Positions 32,651 to 41,915 are shown, numbered from the stretch's first letter. The stretch is 43,868 nt of DNA from Actinomycetota bacterium (GCA_004298555.1 SCQM01000199.1:1-43868), one strand, 5' to 3'. Made by a program: numbers and translations. Notes: generated by a model from the letters alone, not told the origin.

Positions 32651-34744
32651 CTAGCCATGACCCCGTACCGACACAATAGTAGTAGTCGTAGCCACAGCAA
32701 CTGTAGTTGTTGTGGCATAAGAAGTGGTCGTGGATCCGCCAGTGGATCCGCCAGTCGGCAATGTCGTTACAGGCGCTACAGTCGTCGGTGCACTGATCGA
32801 ACCCGGCGAATCGATTGGCACGATAAATTTGCCCGGCGGAACAAGCGCCGGATTGGGCTGCGCAAATGTCAGGACCGGCTGGCCCGCAAGTGCCTGGGTC
32901 ATATAGGTATGCCAAATTTCTGCTGGATATGTACCACCATAGACCGGGATGCCACCGACATCCAGCATGGGAACAGATCCAGCAGGGTCGCCCATCCACA
33001 CCGCTGTTTCCAGCTGGGGAGTGAAACCATTAAACCATCCATCGGTGAAGTTATCGGTCGTGCCGGTTTTCCCCGCAACCTCGCGCCCAGGAATTGCGGC
33101 AGCGGTTCCTGTCCCATACTTAACAACGTCCTGGAGAACCTGATCTTCGACTGCCACATTCTGCGCAGACAGAACGCGAGTACCTTTTACCTTCGTCTCA
33201 ATTACCGTCTTACCCTGCAAGTCTGAAATTTTTGAAGTGAAGTACGGAGTATGCCTAATTCCACCGTCTGCGAGAACTGAGTAAACATCTGCCATCTCCA
33301 ACGGTGTGACATCCTCTGAACCTATCGCCAACGACGGAACGGCTGTAAGGGGGCTGGTGACACCCATAATGCGAGCCATATTCACGATGTTTTGGTCACC
33401 CAGGTTTACCCCAAGACGGACGTAGGCACAGTTAACCGAATCCGCTGTAGCCTTGGTAATGGTCATCAGTCCATATCCCGGCTCTGCGTTGTGGACAATA
33501 TAAGGCGATGGATTGACATTCGGGATAACGAACTGACAGGGACCGGTTCCATCAATGATGTCATTGGGACTGTAGCCCTGCTGAAGAAGAGCAGCCAGAA
33601 CGATCGCCTTGAATGAAGATCCAGCCTGCCTGCCTGTTCCGCCGCGACCAGTGGCAACATCATAGCCGCCGTAGCCTTTAGAAGGGTTGCCAGAGACCAG
33701 CGCTTCGACAGCACCACTTGCCGGATCCATGCTTACCAGCGCCGCAGTGTATTTGCCTTTCGAATCCGGAACAATCTTTTTGACTGCCGCCTGAGCCTCA
33801 GACTCATATTTGGAGTTCAAGGTGGTGTAAATGTTGAGCCCATCACTATCAAGTGCCTGCAAGCGCTGGCTTTGGGTGCTGCCTAGAACGGAATATTTGG
33901 GTTCCGTCAATATCCGGTTGATGACTTCCTGGACGAAAGCTGAAGGCGCAGTTGTTGGGGGCCTATACGATACGGAAGGCAGCGGCTCGAGCTTATCGCG
34001 GTCTGCTTGAGACTGCGCAAGATCGTTGTACTGAACCATCTGGTCCAAGGCTGTGTTCCTTCGCGCCAATGCATTTTGCGGATGGAGAAATGGATCGTTG
34101 CCAGAAGGATCTTCGATCAATATTGCAAGAAGAGCTGCCTGAGCGGTGGTTAGCTGATCTACGTTCAGATTGAAGTAAGTCTTGGCAGCTGCTCCAATCC
34201 CGTAAGCACCATCGCCGAAATATACGGTGTTGAGATATTCCTCCAGGATCTGGTTTTTGCTCATCTGACCCTCGATGCGATAGGCATCTATCGCTTCCTG
34301 GATCTTGCGCGAAAGAGTCCGCTGTGGAGAAAGGACCGTGTTCTTGACCAGTTGCTGGGTAATGGTAGAACCGCCCTCGAGAATCGTCCCACCGGAAACG
34401 TCGGCCGAGAATGCGCGCGCTATAGACTTCAGATCTATCGGTCCGTGCTGATAAAAAGTGTGGTCTTCAACGTCTAGAACGGCATTGACCACATTCTGAG
34501 GAACCTGCGAGAGGGTCACAGGAATCCTAAATCCGTTTGTCTGCATAACATACAGCAGCTTGCCTTGCGAGTCATAGAATCTCGAAGGATAGGCTAAAGC
34601 GCGCAGCTGGATCGGAGTTGAAAGTGTGCCGGGCTCGGAAAATAGCGTCAAATTAGAAAACGCAGGGAAAAGAAGCAAAGAGCCTAGGCCAAGCAGCAAT
34701 CCGCCGAATATTACTGTAAGTATAAGTTTCGTCACAACCCGCAT
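32651..34744 (-). CDS. Penicillin-binding protein 1A-type transglycosylase/transpeptidase
   Basis: A bifunctional peptidoglycan synthase of about 697 aa. An N-terminal membrane anchor (LILTVIFGGLLLGLGSLLLFPAF) precedes the GT51 domain with catalytic Glu93 (LDVEDHTFYQHGPIDLKSIARAF) and GGSTITQQLVKN. The transpeptidase has SSFK (Ser376), SVN (436-438) and KTGTT (559 on). The tail from about 645 is Ser/Thr/Pro-rich with Thr runs, recalling the putative anti-sigma tail. I chose the ATG at 34744; a TTG seven codons earlier is the alternative. It ends 32 bp from the zinc-ribbon gene, on the same strand. Confidence 0.92.
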   Translation of the reverse strand: MRVVTKLILTVIFGGLLLGLGSLLLFPAFSNLTLFSEPGTLSTPIQLRALAYPSRFYDSQGKLLYVMQTNGFRIPVTLSQVPQNVVNAVLDVEDHTFYQHGPIDLKSIARAFSADVSGGTILEGGSTITQQLVKNTVLSPQRTLSRKIQEAIDAYRIEGQMSKNQILEEYLNTVYFGDGAYGIGAAAKTYFNLNVDQLTTAQAALLAILIEDPSGNDPFLHPQNALARRNTALDQMVQYNDLAQSQADRDKLEPLPSVSYRPPTTAPSAFVQEVINRILTEPKYSVLGSTQSQRLQALDSDGLNIYTTLNSKYESEAQAAVKKIVPDSKGKYTAALVSMDPASGAVEALVSGNPSKGYGGYDVATGRGGTGRQAGSSFKAIVLAALLQQGYSPNDIIDGTGPCQFVIPNVNPSPYIVHNAEPGYGLMTITKATADSVNCAYVRLGVNLGDQNIVNMARIMGVTSPLTAVPSLAIGSEDVTPLEMADVYSVLADGGIRHTPYFTSKISDLQGKTVIETKVKGTRVLSAQNVAVEDQVLQDVVKYGTGTAAAIPGREVAGKTGTTDNFTDGWFNGFTPQLETAVWMGDPAGSVPMLDVGGIPVYGGTYPAEIWHTYMTQALAGQPVLTFAQPNPALVPPGKFIVPIDSPGSISAPTTVAPVTTLPTGGSTGGSTTTSYATTTTVAVATTTTIVSVRGHG

Positions 34745-34863
34745 ATGATTTAGGATCCCCGCCAACCGAGCCGATTATTGCTTATACGACCTTAGCCTGC
34801 CGCTATGGGTTTTGGAAATCACTTCGGCCCTAGATGCTCCTCCAGGAAGCCTGCGACTACTGC

Positions 34864-35196
34864 CTAAACGTCAATTTTTGGGACGTAGCTACCGCGCCCC
34901 ATTGCATAGGAGTCTTCGTATCCGATGGATTCATCCACGTCGCCTACAACGGCAGTCACCCATGAAAGTCTTCCGGTCAGAATTCTCTCTATGCCTGCCT
35001 TGAGCGTCGTTTCGGAAATCGCACATGATGAGCACGAGCCAACCAACGTGACTTTCACAACGCCGGTCTCAACGTCCGCGGACTCAAGAACCAGATCTCC
35101 ACCATCTGACTGTACGGCAGGCCGAATCATCTCGATCAGCGCTTCAAGTTGCCGCTCACGATCGAGCTTCTCTGCATCGCTTAGAACTGTTTCCAC
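34864..35196 (-). CDS. NifU-like Fe-S scaffold domain protein
   Basis: A 110-aa protein with a single NifU C-terminal domain: IRPAVQSDGGDLVLESADVETGVVKVTLVGSCSSCAISETTLKAGIERIL. The two Cys of CSSC are the ligands used to hold or carry a nascent cluster. A variable tail after residue 90 is of unknown purpose. It has no IscU or cysteine desulfurase domain, so it acts as a carrier for clusters made elsewhere. The GTG start has GGAA upstream. The gene is alone on its strand between PBP1A and pyrophosphatase. Confidence 0.88.
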   Translation of the reverse strand: METVLSDAEKLDRERQLEALIEMIRPAVQSDGGDLVLESADVETGVVKVTLVGSCSSCAISETTLKAGIERILTGRLSWVTAVVGDVDESIGYEDSYAMGRGSYVPKIDV

Positions 35197-35322
35197 GTCA
35201 TTTCCACTTTCTCGCCGTTTTAAACCATTTTACCCACTGCCGCGATTTACACCTATTTGCATAGGATAAATCTACAATTTTTTATTTGCACTGGGACTCT
35301 GGCGAGCGGAATGCCTCCGTCC

Positions 35323-35811
35323 TCAGTGGCCGCGACCAGTCAGACGGGCTTGCGAATTAGCGAGCTCCATTTCGGCGTTTGCCTTGTCTTTCCAGCCCTC
35401 AACGGTCACACTCTTACCGGGCTCAAGGTCTTTGTAGTGGGAAAAAAAGTGGGTGATTTCGTCTTTCACATTCGAAGGCACGTCATTTACATCTTGAATA
35501 TTGGCCCACCTGGGATCCTTCTCTGGCACGCACAATAGCTTCACATCACGTCCCGCCTCATCACTCATAATGAAAGCGCCAACCGATCTGGCTCTTAAAT
35601 GGCAGCCGGGAAACAATGGAACCTCCAACAGAACCAGGGCATCTAGTGGATCTCCGTCCTCGCCCAGCGTTCCTTCAATGAATCCATAGTCAGTTGGATA
35701 TCCCATAGGAGTGAACAACGTGCGATCCAGCCAAACCTGGCCGCTCTCGTGATCGACTTCGTATTTATTCTTTGATCCCTTGGGGATCTCAACCACAACT
35801 TCGAAACCCAT
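35323..35811 (-). CDS. ppa: Inorganic pyrophosphatase, family I
   Basis: Hydrolyses pyrophosphate, pulling biosynthetic reactions forward. The 162-aa protein has the family I layout: [43 protein letters not shown] with the metal-binding acidic cluster, and [17 protein letters not shown]. The length is typical of bacterial hexameric enzymes. The ATG at 35811 has GGAG five nt upstream, and the frame extending to 35844 is not needed. It is divergent from the 36238 gene, across 426 bp. Confidence 0.95.
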   Translation of the reverse strand: MGFEVVVEIPKGSKNKYEVDHESGQVWLDRTLFTPMGYPTDYGFIEGTLGEDGDPLDALVLLEVPLFPGCHLRARSVGAFIMSDEAGRDVKLLCVPEKDPRWANIQDVNDVPSNVKDEITHFFSHYKDLEPGKSVTVEGWKDKANAEMELANSQARLTGRGH

Positions 35812-36088
35812 GTTTACTCCATTCCGCGATGAACGTCGGTACAATCTCAGATAAACCGGTCAAACCATTTCCACGAATATGAATTCCGCCGAAGAGGCCA
35901 ATCAATTAGTCAACGGGAGTACCAAGTAATTTTTCAGACCCCCAAGCCAGTACTTCCAGGGACCCAGATTCATTTGCACAATCGTATATTACCCACACCT
36001 TTTCACAGGCACAGCATTATCCGACAACTAAAAGAGAAACCTGCCGCGCGGCCTCCCCTATTCCGCCAGGAGGAACGACGGGTGCCCC

Positions 36089-36140
36089 AAAAAACTGCCA
36101 GCTCCTGCGAACTTCCTTGCCAGAGGGAACGGGAAGCTGG
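36089..36140 (-). terminator. Terminator-like structure in the ppa/36238 gap
   Basis: On the minus strand, CCAGCTTCC (36140-36132) and GGAGCTGG (36105-36098) can pair with one bulge, and six T follow two to three bases later (36094-36089). The structure is of intrinsic-terminator form, yet no minus-strand gene ends here. Otherwise the 35812-36237 gap contains the ppa and 36238 ribosome binding sites and no gene I can support. The 82-codon frame at 36003-36251 on the minus strand is not convincing. Confidence 0.3.
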
Positions 36141-36237
36141 GCTAGCATTGCCCTTGAGTATTTGAATATTAGATATCAATTTGAGGAGCCCCGGAAAGCT
36201 ATGGCGCAAAGATAGCTGCAGCCGTGAGGGCATACGC

Positions 36238-36567
36238 ATGAAAAAACGCAACCGAACAAAAAATATCCCTGCAAAATATCCCGACTTGGTGCAGGTAAAT
36301 CCTCTACTGGACGACCAGCACTATTTAGACGATCTCGTAGCCGACCCACTTACCGGCTACCCTGCATCGCTCAAGGCAATTCAAGGCTACCAGGCCACAA
36401 AAACCTATATATGCCCGGAATGCAACGACATTATAGAGAAAGGTGCTCCGCATCTGGTACTCGTTCCCATTGATGCGCCCGATCTGCGGCGTCACTGGCA
36501 CAACTATTGCTGGGTACGGAAACAAAATCGAGTTCCGATATCCAAAAGACGGCGCAAAAATCACTAA
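36238..36567 (+). CDS. Small Cys/His protein of an actinobacterial family (annotated ATP/GTP-binding-like)
   Basis: A 109-aa basic protein. The core YICPECNDIIEKGAPHLVLVP, then RRHWHNYCW, forms a likely zinc site from CxxC and HWHxxC. This arrangement is shared with small actinobacterial proteins commonly labelled ATP/GTP-binding, a label I cannot support from motifs here. The N-terminus is Lys/Arg-rich, suggesting nucleic-acid contact. The ATG at 36238 has GAGGG seven nt upstream and is favoured over the longer frame from 36181. It lies convergent to DUF2469, across 144 bp. The role is unknown. Confidence 0.65.
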   Translation: MKKRNRTKNIPAKYPDLVQVNPLLDDQHYLDDLVADPLTGYPASLKAIQGYQATKTYICPECNDIIEKGAPHLVLVPIDAPDLRRHWHNYCWVRKQNRVPISKRRRKNH

Positions 36568-36711
36568 ATCCCATAACGCCGATGAGTGCTAGACAGCCTC
36601 AGCAGATCTTAAAGCGCTGTGGATGCCATCGCGCAAAAGTTTCAAATATACGCGATCGTCCAGCATTGGCTTGTTGCAGGTTCGGACGAGTCAAGCCGGT
36701 CTGCTATGAAT

Positions 36712-37008
36712 TTAAATTTCTTGATGCTCAGGCAGTTTCTCTATGTTCACATCTCTAAAAGTCACGACTTTGACGTTGTCAACAAAGCGAACTGGCCTGT
36801 ACATATCCCAAACCCAGGCATCCTTTAGCTCCACCTGGAAATAAGACCTGTCCCCTTCTCCAAGCGGGGTTATGTTCACCTCGTTTGTGAGGTAAAACCG
36901 TCGCTCCGTTTCAACGGCATACTGAAACATCGGAAGAACGGCCCGGTACTCCTGGTAGAGGGCCAATTCGATTTCAGTTTCATAATTTTCAAGATCTTCT
37001 GAGCTCAT
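36712..37008 (-). CDS. DUF2469 family protein
   Basis: A 98-aa protein confined largely to actinobacteria. The family pattern is clear throughout: SSEDLENYETEIELALYQEY near the start, ETERRFYLTNEVNITPLGEG, SYFQVELKDAWVWDMYRPVR and FRDVNIEKLP. The function is unknown; it is usually found near ribosome and signal-peptidase genes, as here beside rplS. The ATG at 37008 has GGAG seven nt upstream. A likely rplS terminator sits between the two, so it may have its own promoter. Confidence 0.9.
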   Translation of the reverse strand: MSSEDLENYETEIELALYQEYRAVLPMFQYAVETERRFYLTNEVNITPLGEGDRSYFQVELKDAWVWDMYRPVRFVDNVKVVTFRDVNIEKLPEHQEI

Positions 37009-37073
37009 ATGTACTCTCCAACCTTTAAATGAACAATGGGGTGGCCAGAGTTCTCACCAACCATCCCATCAGT

Positions 37074-37106
37074 AAAAATAAAAACACCCACTAAATAATT
37101 CTTAGC
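37074..37106 (-). terminator. Terminator overlapping the rplS stop
   Basis: On the minus strand CGCTAA (which includes the rplS stop codon) pairs with TTAGTG, six base pairs with one G-U, around a 7-nt loop. It is followed by TTTTTATTTTT. The stem is weak but the T-run is good, so partial termination between rplS and DUF2469 is likely. Confidence 0.5.
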
Positions 37107-37443
37107 GCTTTTCTTTGATCTTCGCGGCTTTTCCAACCCGATCTCTTAAATAGTACAATTTTGCCCTGCGCACGTCACCCCGAGAGACCACTTCAAGCTT
37201 TGCTATGATCGGAGAGTGAACAGGGAAAATTCTTTCGACGCCCACGCTGAACGAAATCTTGCGAACTGTAAAGGTTTCCTGGAGTCCCGAACCGGACTTG
37301 CGGATCACAACACCCTGAAAGACCTGAATTCTTTCCCTGGTGCCCTCTACCACCCTAACGTGCACCTTGACAGTGTCACCGGGTCCAAACTTGGGTATGC
37401 CTTCGCGGAGACTTTCCCTGTCAACTAGGTCGGTTGGCTTCAT
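37102..37443 (-). CDS. rplS: 50S ribosomal protein L19
   Basis: A 113-aa ribosomal protein at the 30S-50S interface. The characteristic sequences are [29 protein letters not shown] and [46 protein letters not shown]. The ATG at 37443 has AGGAG about 11 nt upstream. It is the last gene of the rpsP-trmD operon, the usual order in bacteria. Confidence 0.97.
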   Translation of the reverse strand: MKPTDLVDRESLREGIPKFGPGDTVKVHVRVVEGTRERIQVFQGVVIRKSGSGLQETFTVRKISFSVGVERIFPVHSPIIAKLEVVSRGDVRRAKLYYLRDRVGKAAKIKEKR

Positions 37444-37464
37444 CGTAACTGGAACTCCTAAAAA

Positions 37465-38202
37465 TTATTCCGAGACTTTATAAGAATAACCGTGCTTTGC
37501 GAGAATCCGCTCATCTGCTTCACTCAAGCCGCCACGGGCTTTGATCAAATCCGGTCTATTAACCAAAGTGCGGTAAAGAGCGGCTGCCTTGCGCCATTCG
37601 GCAATGAGCGCATGGTTTCCAGATACCAGCACCTCTGGTACGCCCAAACCCATAAAGCTGGCAGGTCTAGTGTAGTGAGGATACTCCAGCAATCCGTCAG
37701 CGAAGCTTTCATCGGAAGACGATTTGGCATTACCCAAGACTCCCGGGACCAGGCGCACGGTGCTCTCTATCACTGAAAGAGCCGCCAGTTCGCCCCCCGC
37801 AAGCACGTAGTCTCCGACCGATACCTCGAAATCCACGAGCTGATCAATGATCCTCTGGTCAAGGCCTTCGTAACGCCCGCAAAGCAGCGTGAAACCATCC
37901 AAAGCGCTTAATTCCACAGCCAGACTATGATCAAGCCGCCTGCCACCCGGTGAGAGGGCAATCATGGGCTTTGGGGGATTGCACTCAGCAACTAGGTCGA
38001 AAACCGGCTGGCACATCATAACCATTCCAGGTCCGCCTCCGAAGGGAGCGTCGTCCACTGTTCTGTGCACGTCAGTCGTGTAGTCTCTCGGATCGTAGAT
38101 GTCGACGCTGAATATCCCCCGTTCCCGTGCCTTTGAAAGCACCGATACCGATAGATATCCATCGATCATCTCCCGAAAGAGAGAAATTACCGCAATTTGC
38201 AT
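37465..38202 (-). CDS. trmD: tRNA (guanine37-N1)-methyltransferase
   Basis: Methylates G37 of tRNAs, next to the anticodon, and prevents frameshifting. The 245-aa SPOUT-fold protein shows the knot region: DDAPFGGGPGMVM, LCGRYEGLDQRIIDQ, VGDYVLAGGELAALSVIESTVRLVPGVLGN, and SFADGLLEYPHYTRP. The length is normal. Its ATG directly follows the rimM stop codon with no gap, so the two are probably translationally coupled. Confidence 0.97.
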   Translation of the reverse strand: MQIAVISLFREMIDGYLSVSVLSKARERGIFSVDIYDPRDYTTDVHRTVDDAPFGGGPGMVMMCQPVFDLVAECNPPKPMIALSPGGRRLDHSLAVELSALDGFTLLCGRYEGLDQRIIDQLVDFEVSVGDYVLAGGELAALSVIESTVRLVPGVLGNAKSSSDESFADGLLEYPHYTRPASFMGLGVPEVLVSGNHALIAEWRKAAALYRTLVNRPDLIKARGGLSEADERILAKHGYSYKVSE

Positions 38203-38691
38203 CTAGGTCTCGCTTTCGAGGAGACCCTCTGGAATATTGACGTGGATTGCGCCGCTATGGTGATAATCCATGTCGCCTTCTACGACGAATACAAGAGGGA
38301 TAACCTCACCCGTTTGAAGAACGAGCAGATCTGAGGCTGGATTTGCCTCCAGGGCTGCGACGATTCCCAACCGGTTTTCATACTGATCTACTACTGGAAG
38401 CCCGACAATTTCGTCGACCCAGATCTCACCGTCATCGACTATCGGCGGAGCAAAAAGGGGCTTGCCTCTCAGAGATTCCGCCAGGGTACGCGAGGTGATT
38501 CCATCGAAATGGACTATCCATCGACCTTGATGCGGCGATGAAGCTGCTACTTTCAGATCTCGCCCGCCACACGCAAGCGTGCTCCCGGGGGCAACCCTTT
38601 CGGACCTGTTTGTTATCAAGGCGACAATTACCTCGCCCTTGATTCCATGTGCTTTGACTATGTAGCCGACTTCGAGAGTTTTTTCGGCCAT
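38203..38691 (-). CDS. rimM: Ribosome maturation factor RimM
   Basis: Assists 30S maturation by binding S19. The 162-aa protein has an N-terminal beta barrel (EVGYIVKAHGIKGEVIVALITNRSERVAPGS) and a C-terminal PRC barrel (EIVGLPVVDQYENRLGIVAALEANPASDLLVLQTG). I chose the ATG at 38691; an in-frame TTG at 38718 would overlap the KH gene. The gene sits between khpA and trmD in the standard order. Confidence 0.94.
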   Translation of the reverse strand: MAEKTLEVGYIVKAHGIKGEVIVALITNRSERVAPGSTLACGGRDLKVAASSPHQGRWIVHFDGITSRTLAESLRGKPLFAPPIVDDGEIWVDEIVGLPVVDQYENRLGIVAALEANPASDLLVLQTGEVIPLVFVVEGDMDYHHSGAIHVNIPEGLLESET

Positions 38692-38707
38692 AACAACATT
38701 TGGGTCC

Positions 38708-39001
38708 TTACCGTTCAACTATCTCAACGGAGGCATCAAAGCCTTCCCGGGCACCTGCTGCCCGCACAATTGTTCGAATTGAGTAGGCAACCCTGCCTTT
38801 GCGGCCAATGACCTTGCCCATGTCCTCATCCGCAACCTGCAACGTCAAGTGCAACTTGCCATCATCGGTTGTTTCTCTCTTGATTGTGATTGCATTAACA
38901 TCATCGACTACTTGCGATGCTAGATATCTAAGAACCGAAACTGCGAGTTCTTCCTCAGTCTCTTCAGTTTCCTTGTGATCTAACGGCTCAGTTGTACTCA
39001 C
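38708..39001 (-). CDS. khpA: KH-domain RNA-binding protein
   Basis: A 97-aa protein with one KH domain; homologues (KhpA) bind RNA with KhpB and affect cell division and translation. The core includes YLASQVVDDVNAITI and the nucleic-acid loop VIGRKGRVAYSIRTIVRAAG, containing the GxxG motif. The N-terminal 25 residues are acidic. I chose the GTG at 39001, just past the rpsP stop; the longer frame from 39034 would overlap rpsP by 29 nt. Confidence 0.88.
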   Translation of the reverse strand: MSTTEPLDHKETEETEEELAVSVLRYLASQVVDDVNAITIKRETTDDGKLHLTLQVADEDMGKVIGRKGRVAYSIRTIVRAAGAREGFDASVEIVER

Positions 39002-39005
39002 GCTA

Positions 39006-39275
39006 TCACTCAGCCGCCTTGGCCTGGAACTCATCCCAGGCTCCAGATATTTTCAATAGTTTGCCTACCGTTTCGCTTGGCTGTGCACCTTGGCGCAACC
39101 AGCTGACAGCCCGCTCATTATTAATAACAATTTTCGACTGTTCCTGCTTTGGGTCGTAGTGGCCCAATATCTCTATAAATCGTCCATCCCTTGGCGAACG
39201 GGAATCTGCAGCAATTATTCGATACGTAGGCTGCTTTTTTTTACCCATCCGAACTAAACGTAGCTTAACCGCCAC
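39006..39275 (-). CDS. rpsP: 30S ribosomal protein S16
   Basis: An 89-aa ribosomal protein needed for 30S assembly. AVKLRLVRMGKKKQPTYRIIAADSRSPRDGRFIEILGHYDP is diagnostic. The GTG start has an AAGGAG site six nt upstream. It opens the rpsP-khpA-rimM-trmD-rplS operon. The 160 bp before it, downstream of ffh, must carry the operon promoter; I see no clear consensus there. Confidence 0.97.
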   Translation of the reverse strand: MAVKLRLVRMGKKKQPTYRIIAADSRSPRDGRFIEILGHYDPKQEQSKIVINNERAVSWLRQGAQPSETVGKLLKISGAWDEFQAKAAE

Positions 39276-39435
39276 CCACTACTCCTTATTCTTGCTAAAA
39301 ACTAATCTGACCGAAACCACCATATTCATCAAATTTGGCACCAGTCATCAGCCGCTATAGTCTAAGGTCTTTGCCCCTAAATCACTGCAGTGCCGGGCTG
39401 TTGACTCCAGAACCGCATTGTGACAACAGTTTAGG

Positions 39436-40779
39436 CTATCGGCGTTTCTTCTTTTTACTATTTGATCGATTCGGAGACTTTTTGGTGGGAGAGGGTCCGC
39501 CCATTCCCATGGACCGCATCATCTTCTGCATATCCTTGAACTGCTTGAGCATCGTACCAACCGCGGTCGTCGTTGTTCCAGCCCCATTGGCGATTCTGAG
39601 CCGGCGAGACCCGTCAATCATGTCGGGATTTGTCCTCTCCGCTTTAGTCATCGACGATATTATCGCCTCAACCTTGACCAACTCTCGCTCGTCTATATCG
39701 GCGTTTCTGATTTCTTTTGGCATGCCGGGCAGCATCGACAGCACTCCCTTTAGGGGTCCCATCTTCTTGATCTGCTGCATCTGCTCCAGGAAATCCTCAA
39801 GGTCAAATTTCCCCCCTTTGAGCTTCTTGGCGCCTTTCTCGGCAATCTCCTTGTCAAGAGTCCTTTCAGCCTGTTCAATGAGACTGAGCACGTCTCCCAT
39901 GCCAAGAATCCGGTTTGCCATGCGGTCTGGATAAAACAGGTCAAAGTCAGCCAGCTTCTCGCCAGTGGAAACGAAACTGATAGGCTTGCCCACAACTTGA
40001 CGCACCGACAGCGCTGCACCTCCGCGGGCGTCTCCGTCGAGCTTTGTGAGAATAATTCCATCCAAGGCGAGCGCGTCGTTGAAAACCTTGGCGGAGTTGA
40101 CCGCATCTTGTCCAATCATGGCATCTACTACGAGAAATGTGTAATTTGGCGCAATGGATTCGGAGATCTTTCGCACCTCGTCCATAAGCTCCTGGTCGAT
40201 GGAAAGGCGGCCCGCGGTATCGACTATCACCACGTCCCGGCCGATACGCCGCGCCTCCTCGACTCCTGACCTTGCAGTGTTAACCGGGTCGCCCGGAACT
40301 GAAAAAACGGGGACGCTTGCCTGTCCACCTAAGACTCTGAGCTGCTCAACTGCAGCGGGACGTTGCAGGTCGGCTGCAACCAGAAGAGGATTTCTTCCCT
40401 GGTGGCGGAACCAAAGGGCGAGTTTGGCAGCTGCGGTCGTCTTGCCGACGCCTTGCAAGCCGGCCATAAGCACTACCGTTGGAGGTTTGCTTGCATAGCT
40501 GATCTTAAGATTTTCCCCGCCCAGAGCGTTGGTAAGCTCGGCATTTACGACTTTGATCACATGCTGAGCCGGTGAAAGGCTGCGAAAGAGCTCTTCGCCT
40601 ACTGTATTGGCCCTGACCCGCTCAATGAAAGAGCGCACCACTCCAACATTCACGTCAGCCTCGATTAGGGCTGCCCTAATCTCACGCAAAACCGCATCTA
40701 CCTCAGCTTCGCTGAGCCGTCCCTTCCCCCTGATCCGGGAAAATATCTCTTCAAAGCGATCAGTAAGGTTATCGAACAT
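39436..40779 (-). CDS. ffh: Signal recognition particle protein Ffh
   Basis: The SRP54 GTPase, which binds signal sequences emerging from the ribosome. The 447-aa protein has the N domain, the G domain with G1 GLQGVGKTTAAAKLALWF, DTAGRLSIDQELMDE and TKLDGDARGGAALS, and a Met-rich M domain (LEQMQQIKKMGPLKGVLSMLPGMP, then MLKQFKDMQKMMRSMGMGG) that binds signal peptides and 4.5S RNA. A basic tail ends the protein. It is 11 bp downstream of ftsY, so both SRP proteins are one unit. The 4.5S RNA gene is not in the window. Confidence 0.97.
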   Translation of the reverse strand: MFDNLTDRFEEIFSRIRGKGRLSEAEVDAVLREIRAALIEADVNVGVVRSFIERVRANTVGEELFRSLSPAQHVIKVVNAELTNALGGENLKISYASKPPTVVLMAGLQGVGKTTAAAKLALWFRHQGRNPLLVAADLQRPAAVEQLRVLGGQASVPVFSVPGDPVNTARSGVEEARRIGRDVVIVDTAGRLSIDQELMDEVRKISESIAPNYTFLVVDAMIGQDAVNSAKVFNDALALDGIILTKLDGDARGGAALSVRQVVGKPISFVSTGEKLADFDLFYPDRMANRILGMGDVLSLIEQAERTLDKEIAEKGAKKLKGGKFDLEDFLEQMQQIKKMGPLKGVLSMLPGMPKEIRNADIDERELVKVEAIISSMTKAERTNPDMIDGSRRLRIANGAGTTTTAVGTMLKQFKDMQKMMRSMGMGGPSPTKKSPNRSNSKKKKRR

Positions 40780-40790
40780 TTACTGCAACC

Positions 40791-41915
40791 TCAGTCTTCG
40801 TTAGATAAATCGTCTTGGCTGTCCACATCAAGCAGTGCGTCCAGAAATTCGTCGGGAGAGAAAACAATCAGATCTCTTACCTTTTCCCCCACTCCAACCA
40901 ATTTAATTGGAACACCCAGTTCCGCTTCGGCTGCAAGCGCAATTCCTCCCTTGGCCGAGCCGTCAAGCTTCGTCAGCACAACACCTGTGATCCCGACTGC
41001 CTTGGCAAACTCCCTTGCCTGAACCAACCCATTCTGACCGGTGGTAGCATCCAAAACCAGCAGCACTTCGGTAAGGTGCCCGGGTTCCCTTTCTGCAGTC
41101 CGCCTGAGCTTTCTCAATTCATCCATTAGATTCGACTTGGTGTGAAGCCTTCCGGCTGTGTCGGCAATTACCAGATCAAAGCCGCGTGCTGCAGCCCTCT
41201 GAATAGAGTCAAAGACGACGGATGACGGATCGGCACCGGGTATCGAGCGGACAATGTCGGCTCCTGTCCGCTCCGCCCACATCTGAAGCTGGTCTGCCGC
41301 AGCAGCTCGAAATGTATCTCCAGCTGCCAAAACTACCTTCCTGTCGTCGGAGGCAGCCATGGCTGCAAGCTTACCAATTGACGTAGTTTTTCCAACGCCG
41401 TTGACCCCTACGACCAGCCATACCGTGGGAGATTCCTCAGAATAGACCAGGTCTCGGGACTCCTCCACAAAAAGGCTCCTCAATTGAGCCTTGACAGCCT
41501 CCGCCATTCCCAAACCGTCAGTTTCCCCAGTACTTTCTAAGGAGGCTTTGGCACCCTCCAAGACCCTGTTCGTAAGTTCCATGCCAAGGTCCGACAGTAG
41601 AAGGGCATCCTCCAGCTCCTCCCACACCTGCTGGCTGGATCCGTTGCTTCCCAGAATGCTGCCAAACAATCTGCTAAATGCCAGCCTCGCGCGCCCAAGA
41701 CCTCTTTTGATATCTGCCGGTGGAACAAGGTTCTCTGGAAATGACTCAGCTTTTCCAGGAGCAATCCCTGTCTCAGGGCTCTTTGGCGGCAGTTGGGTGA
41801 CGATGGAGGAATTTGAAGGAGGCGAAAGCTTCGACCTGCTGTTTCTAGAAACAAAATAGATCGTCGACGCAATCAGCACTATTGCTACAGCCAACACTAT
41901 GGTCACAGTTATCAT
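40791..41915 (-). CDS. ftsY: Signal recognition particle receptor FtsY
   Basis: The membrane receptor for SRP. The 374-aa protein starts with a transmembrane helix (ITVTIVLAVAIVLIASTIYFV), followed by a short linker. The NG domain has GVNGVGKTTSIGKLAAMA, DTAGRLHTKSNLMDELRKL and TKLDGSAKGGIALA. A real membrane helix rather than an acidic A domain is usual in actinobacteria. The ATG is at 41915. It lies between smc and ffh in the same direction. Confidence 0.96.
   Translation of the reverse strand: MITVTIVLAVAIVLIASTIYFVSRNSRSKLSPPSNSSIVTQLPPKSPETGIAPGKAESFPENLVPPADIKRGLGRARLAFSRLFGSILGSNGSSQQVWEELEDALLLSDLGMELTNRVLEGAKASLESTGETDGLGMAEAVKAQLRSLFVEESRDLVYSEESPTVWLVVGVNGVGKTTSIGKLAAMAASDDRKVVLAAGDTFRAAAADQLQMWAERTGADIVRSIPGADPSSVVFDSIQRAAARGFDLVIADTAGRLHTKSNLMDELRKLRRTAEREPGHLTEVLLVLDATTGQNGLVQAREFAKAVGITGVVLTKLDGSAKGGIALAAEAELGVPIKLVGVGEKVRDLIVFSPDEFLDALLDVDSQDDLSNED

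Noticed and set aside
36003-36251. An 82-codon minus-strand frame
   Set aside because: It lacks a ribosome binding site and recognisable features, and overlaps the start of the better supported plus-strand gene.
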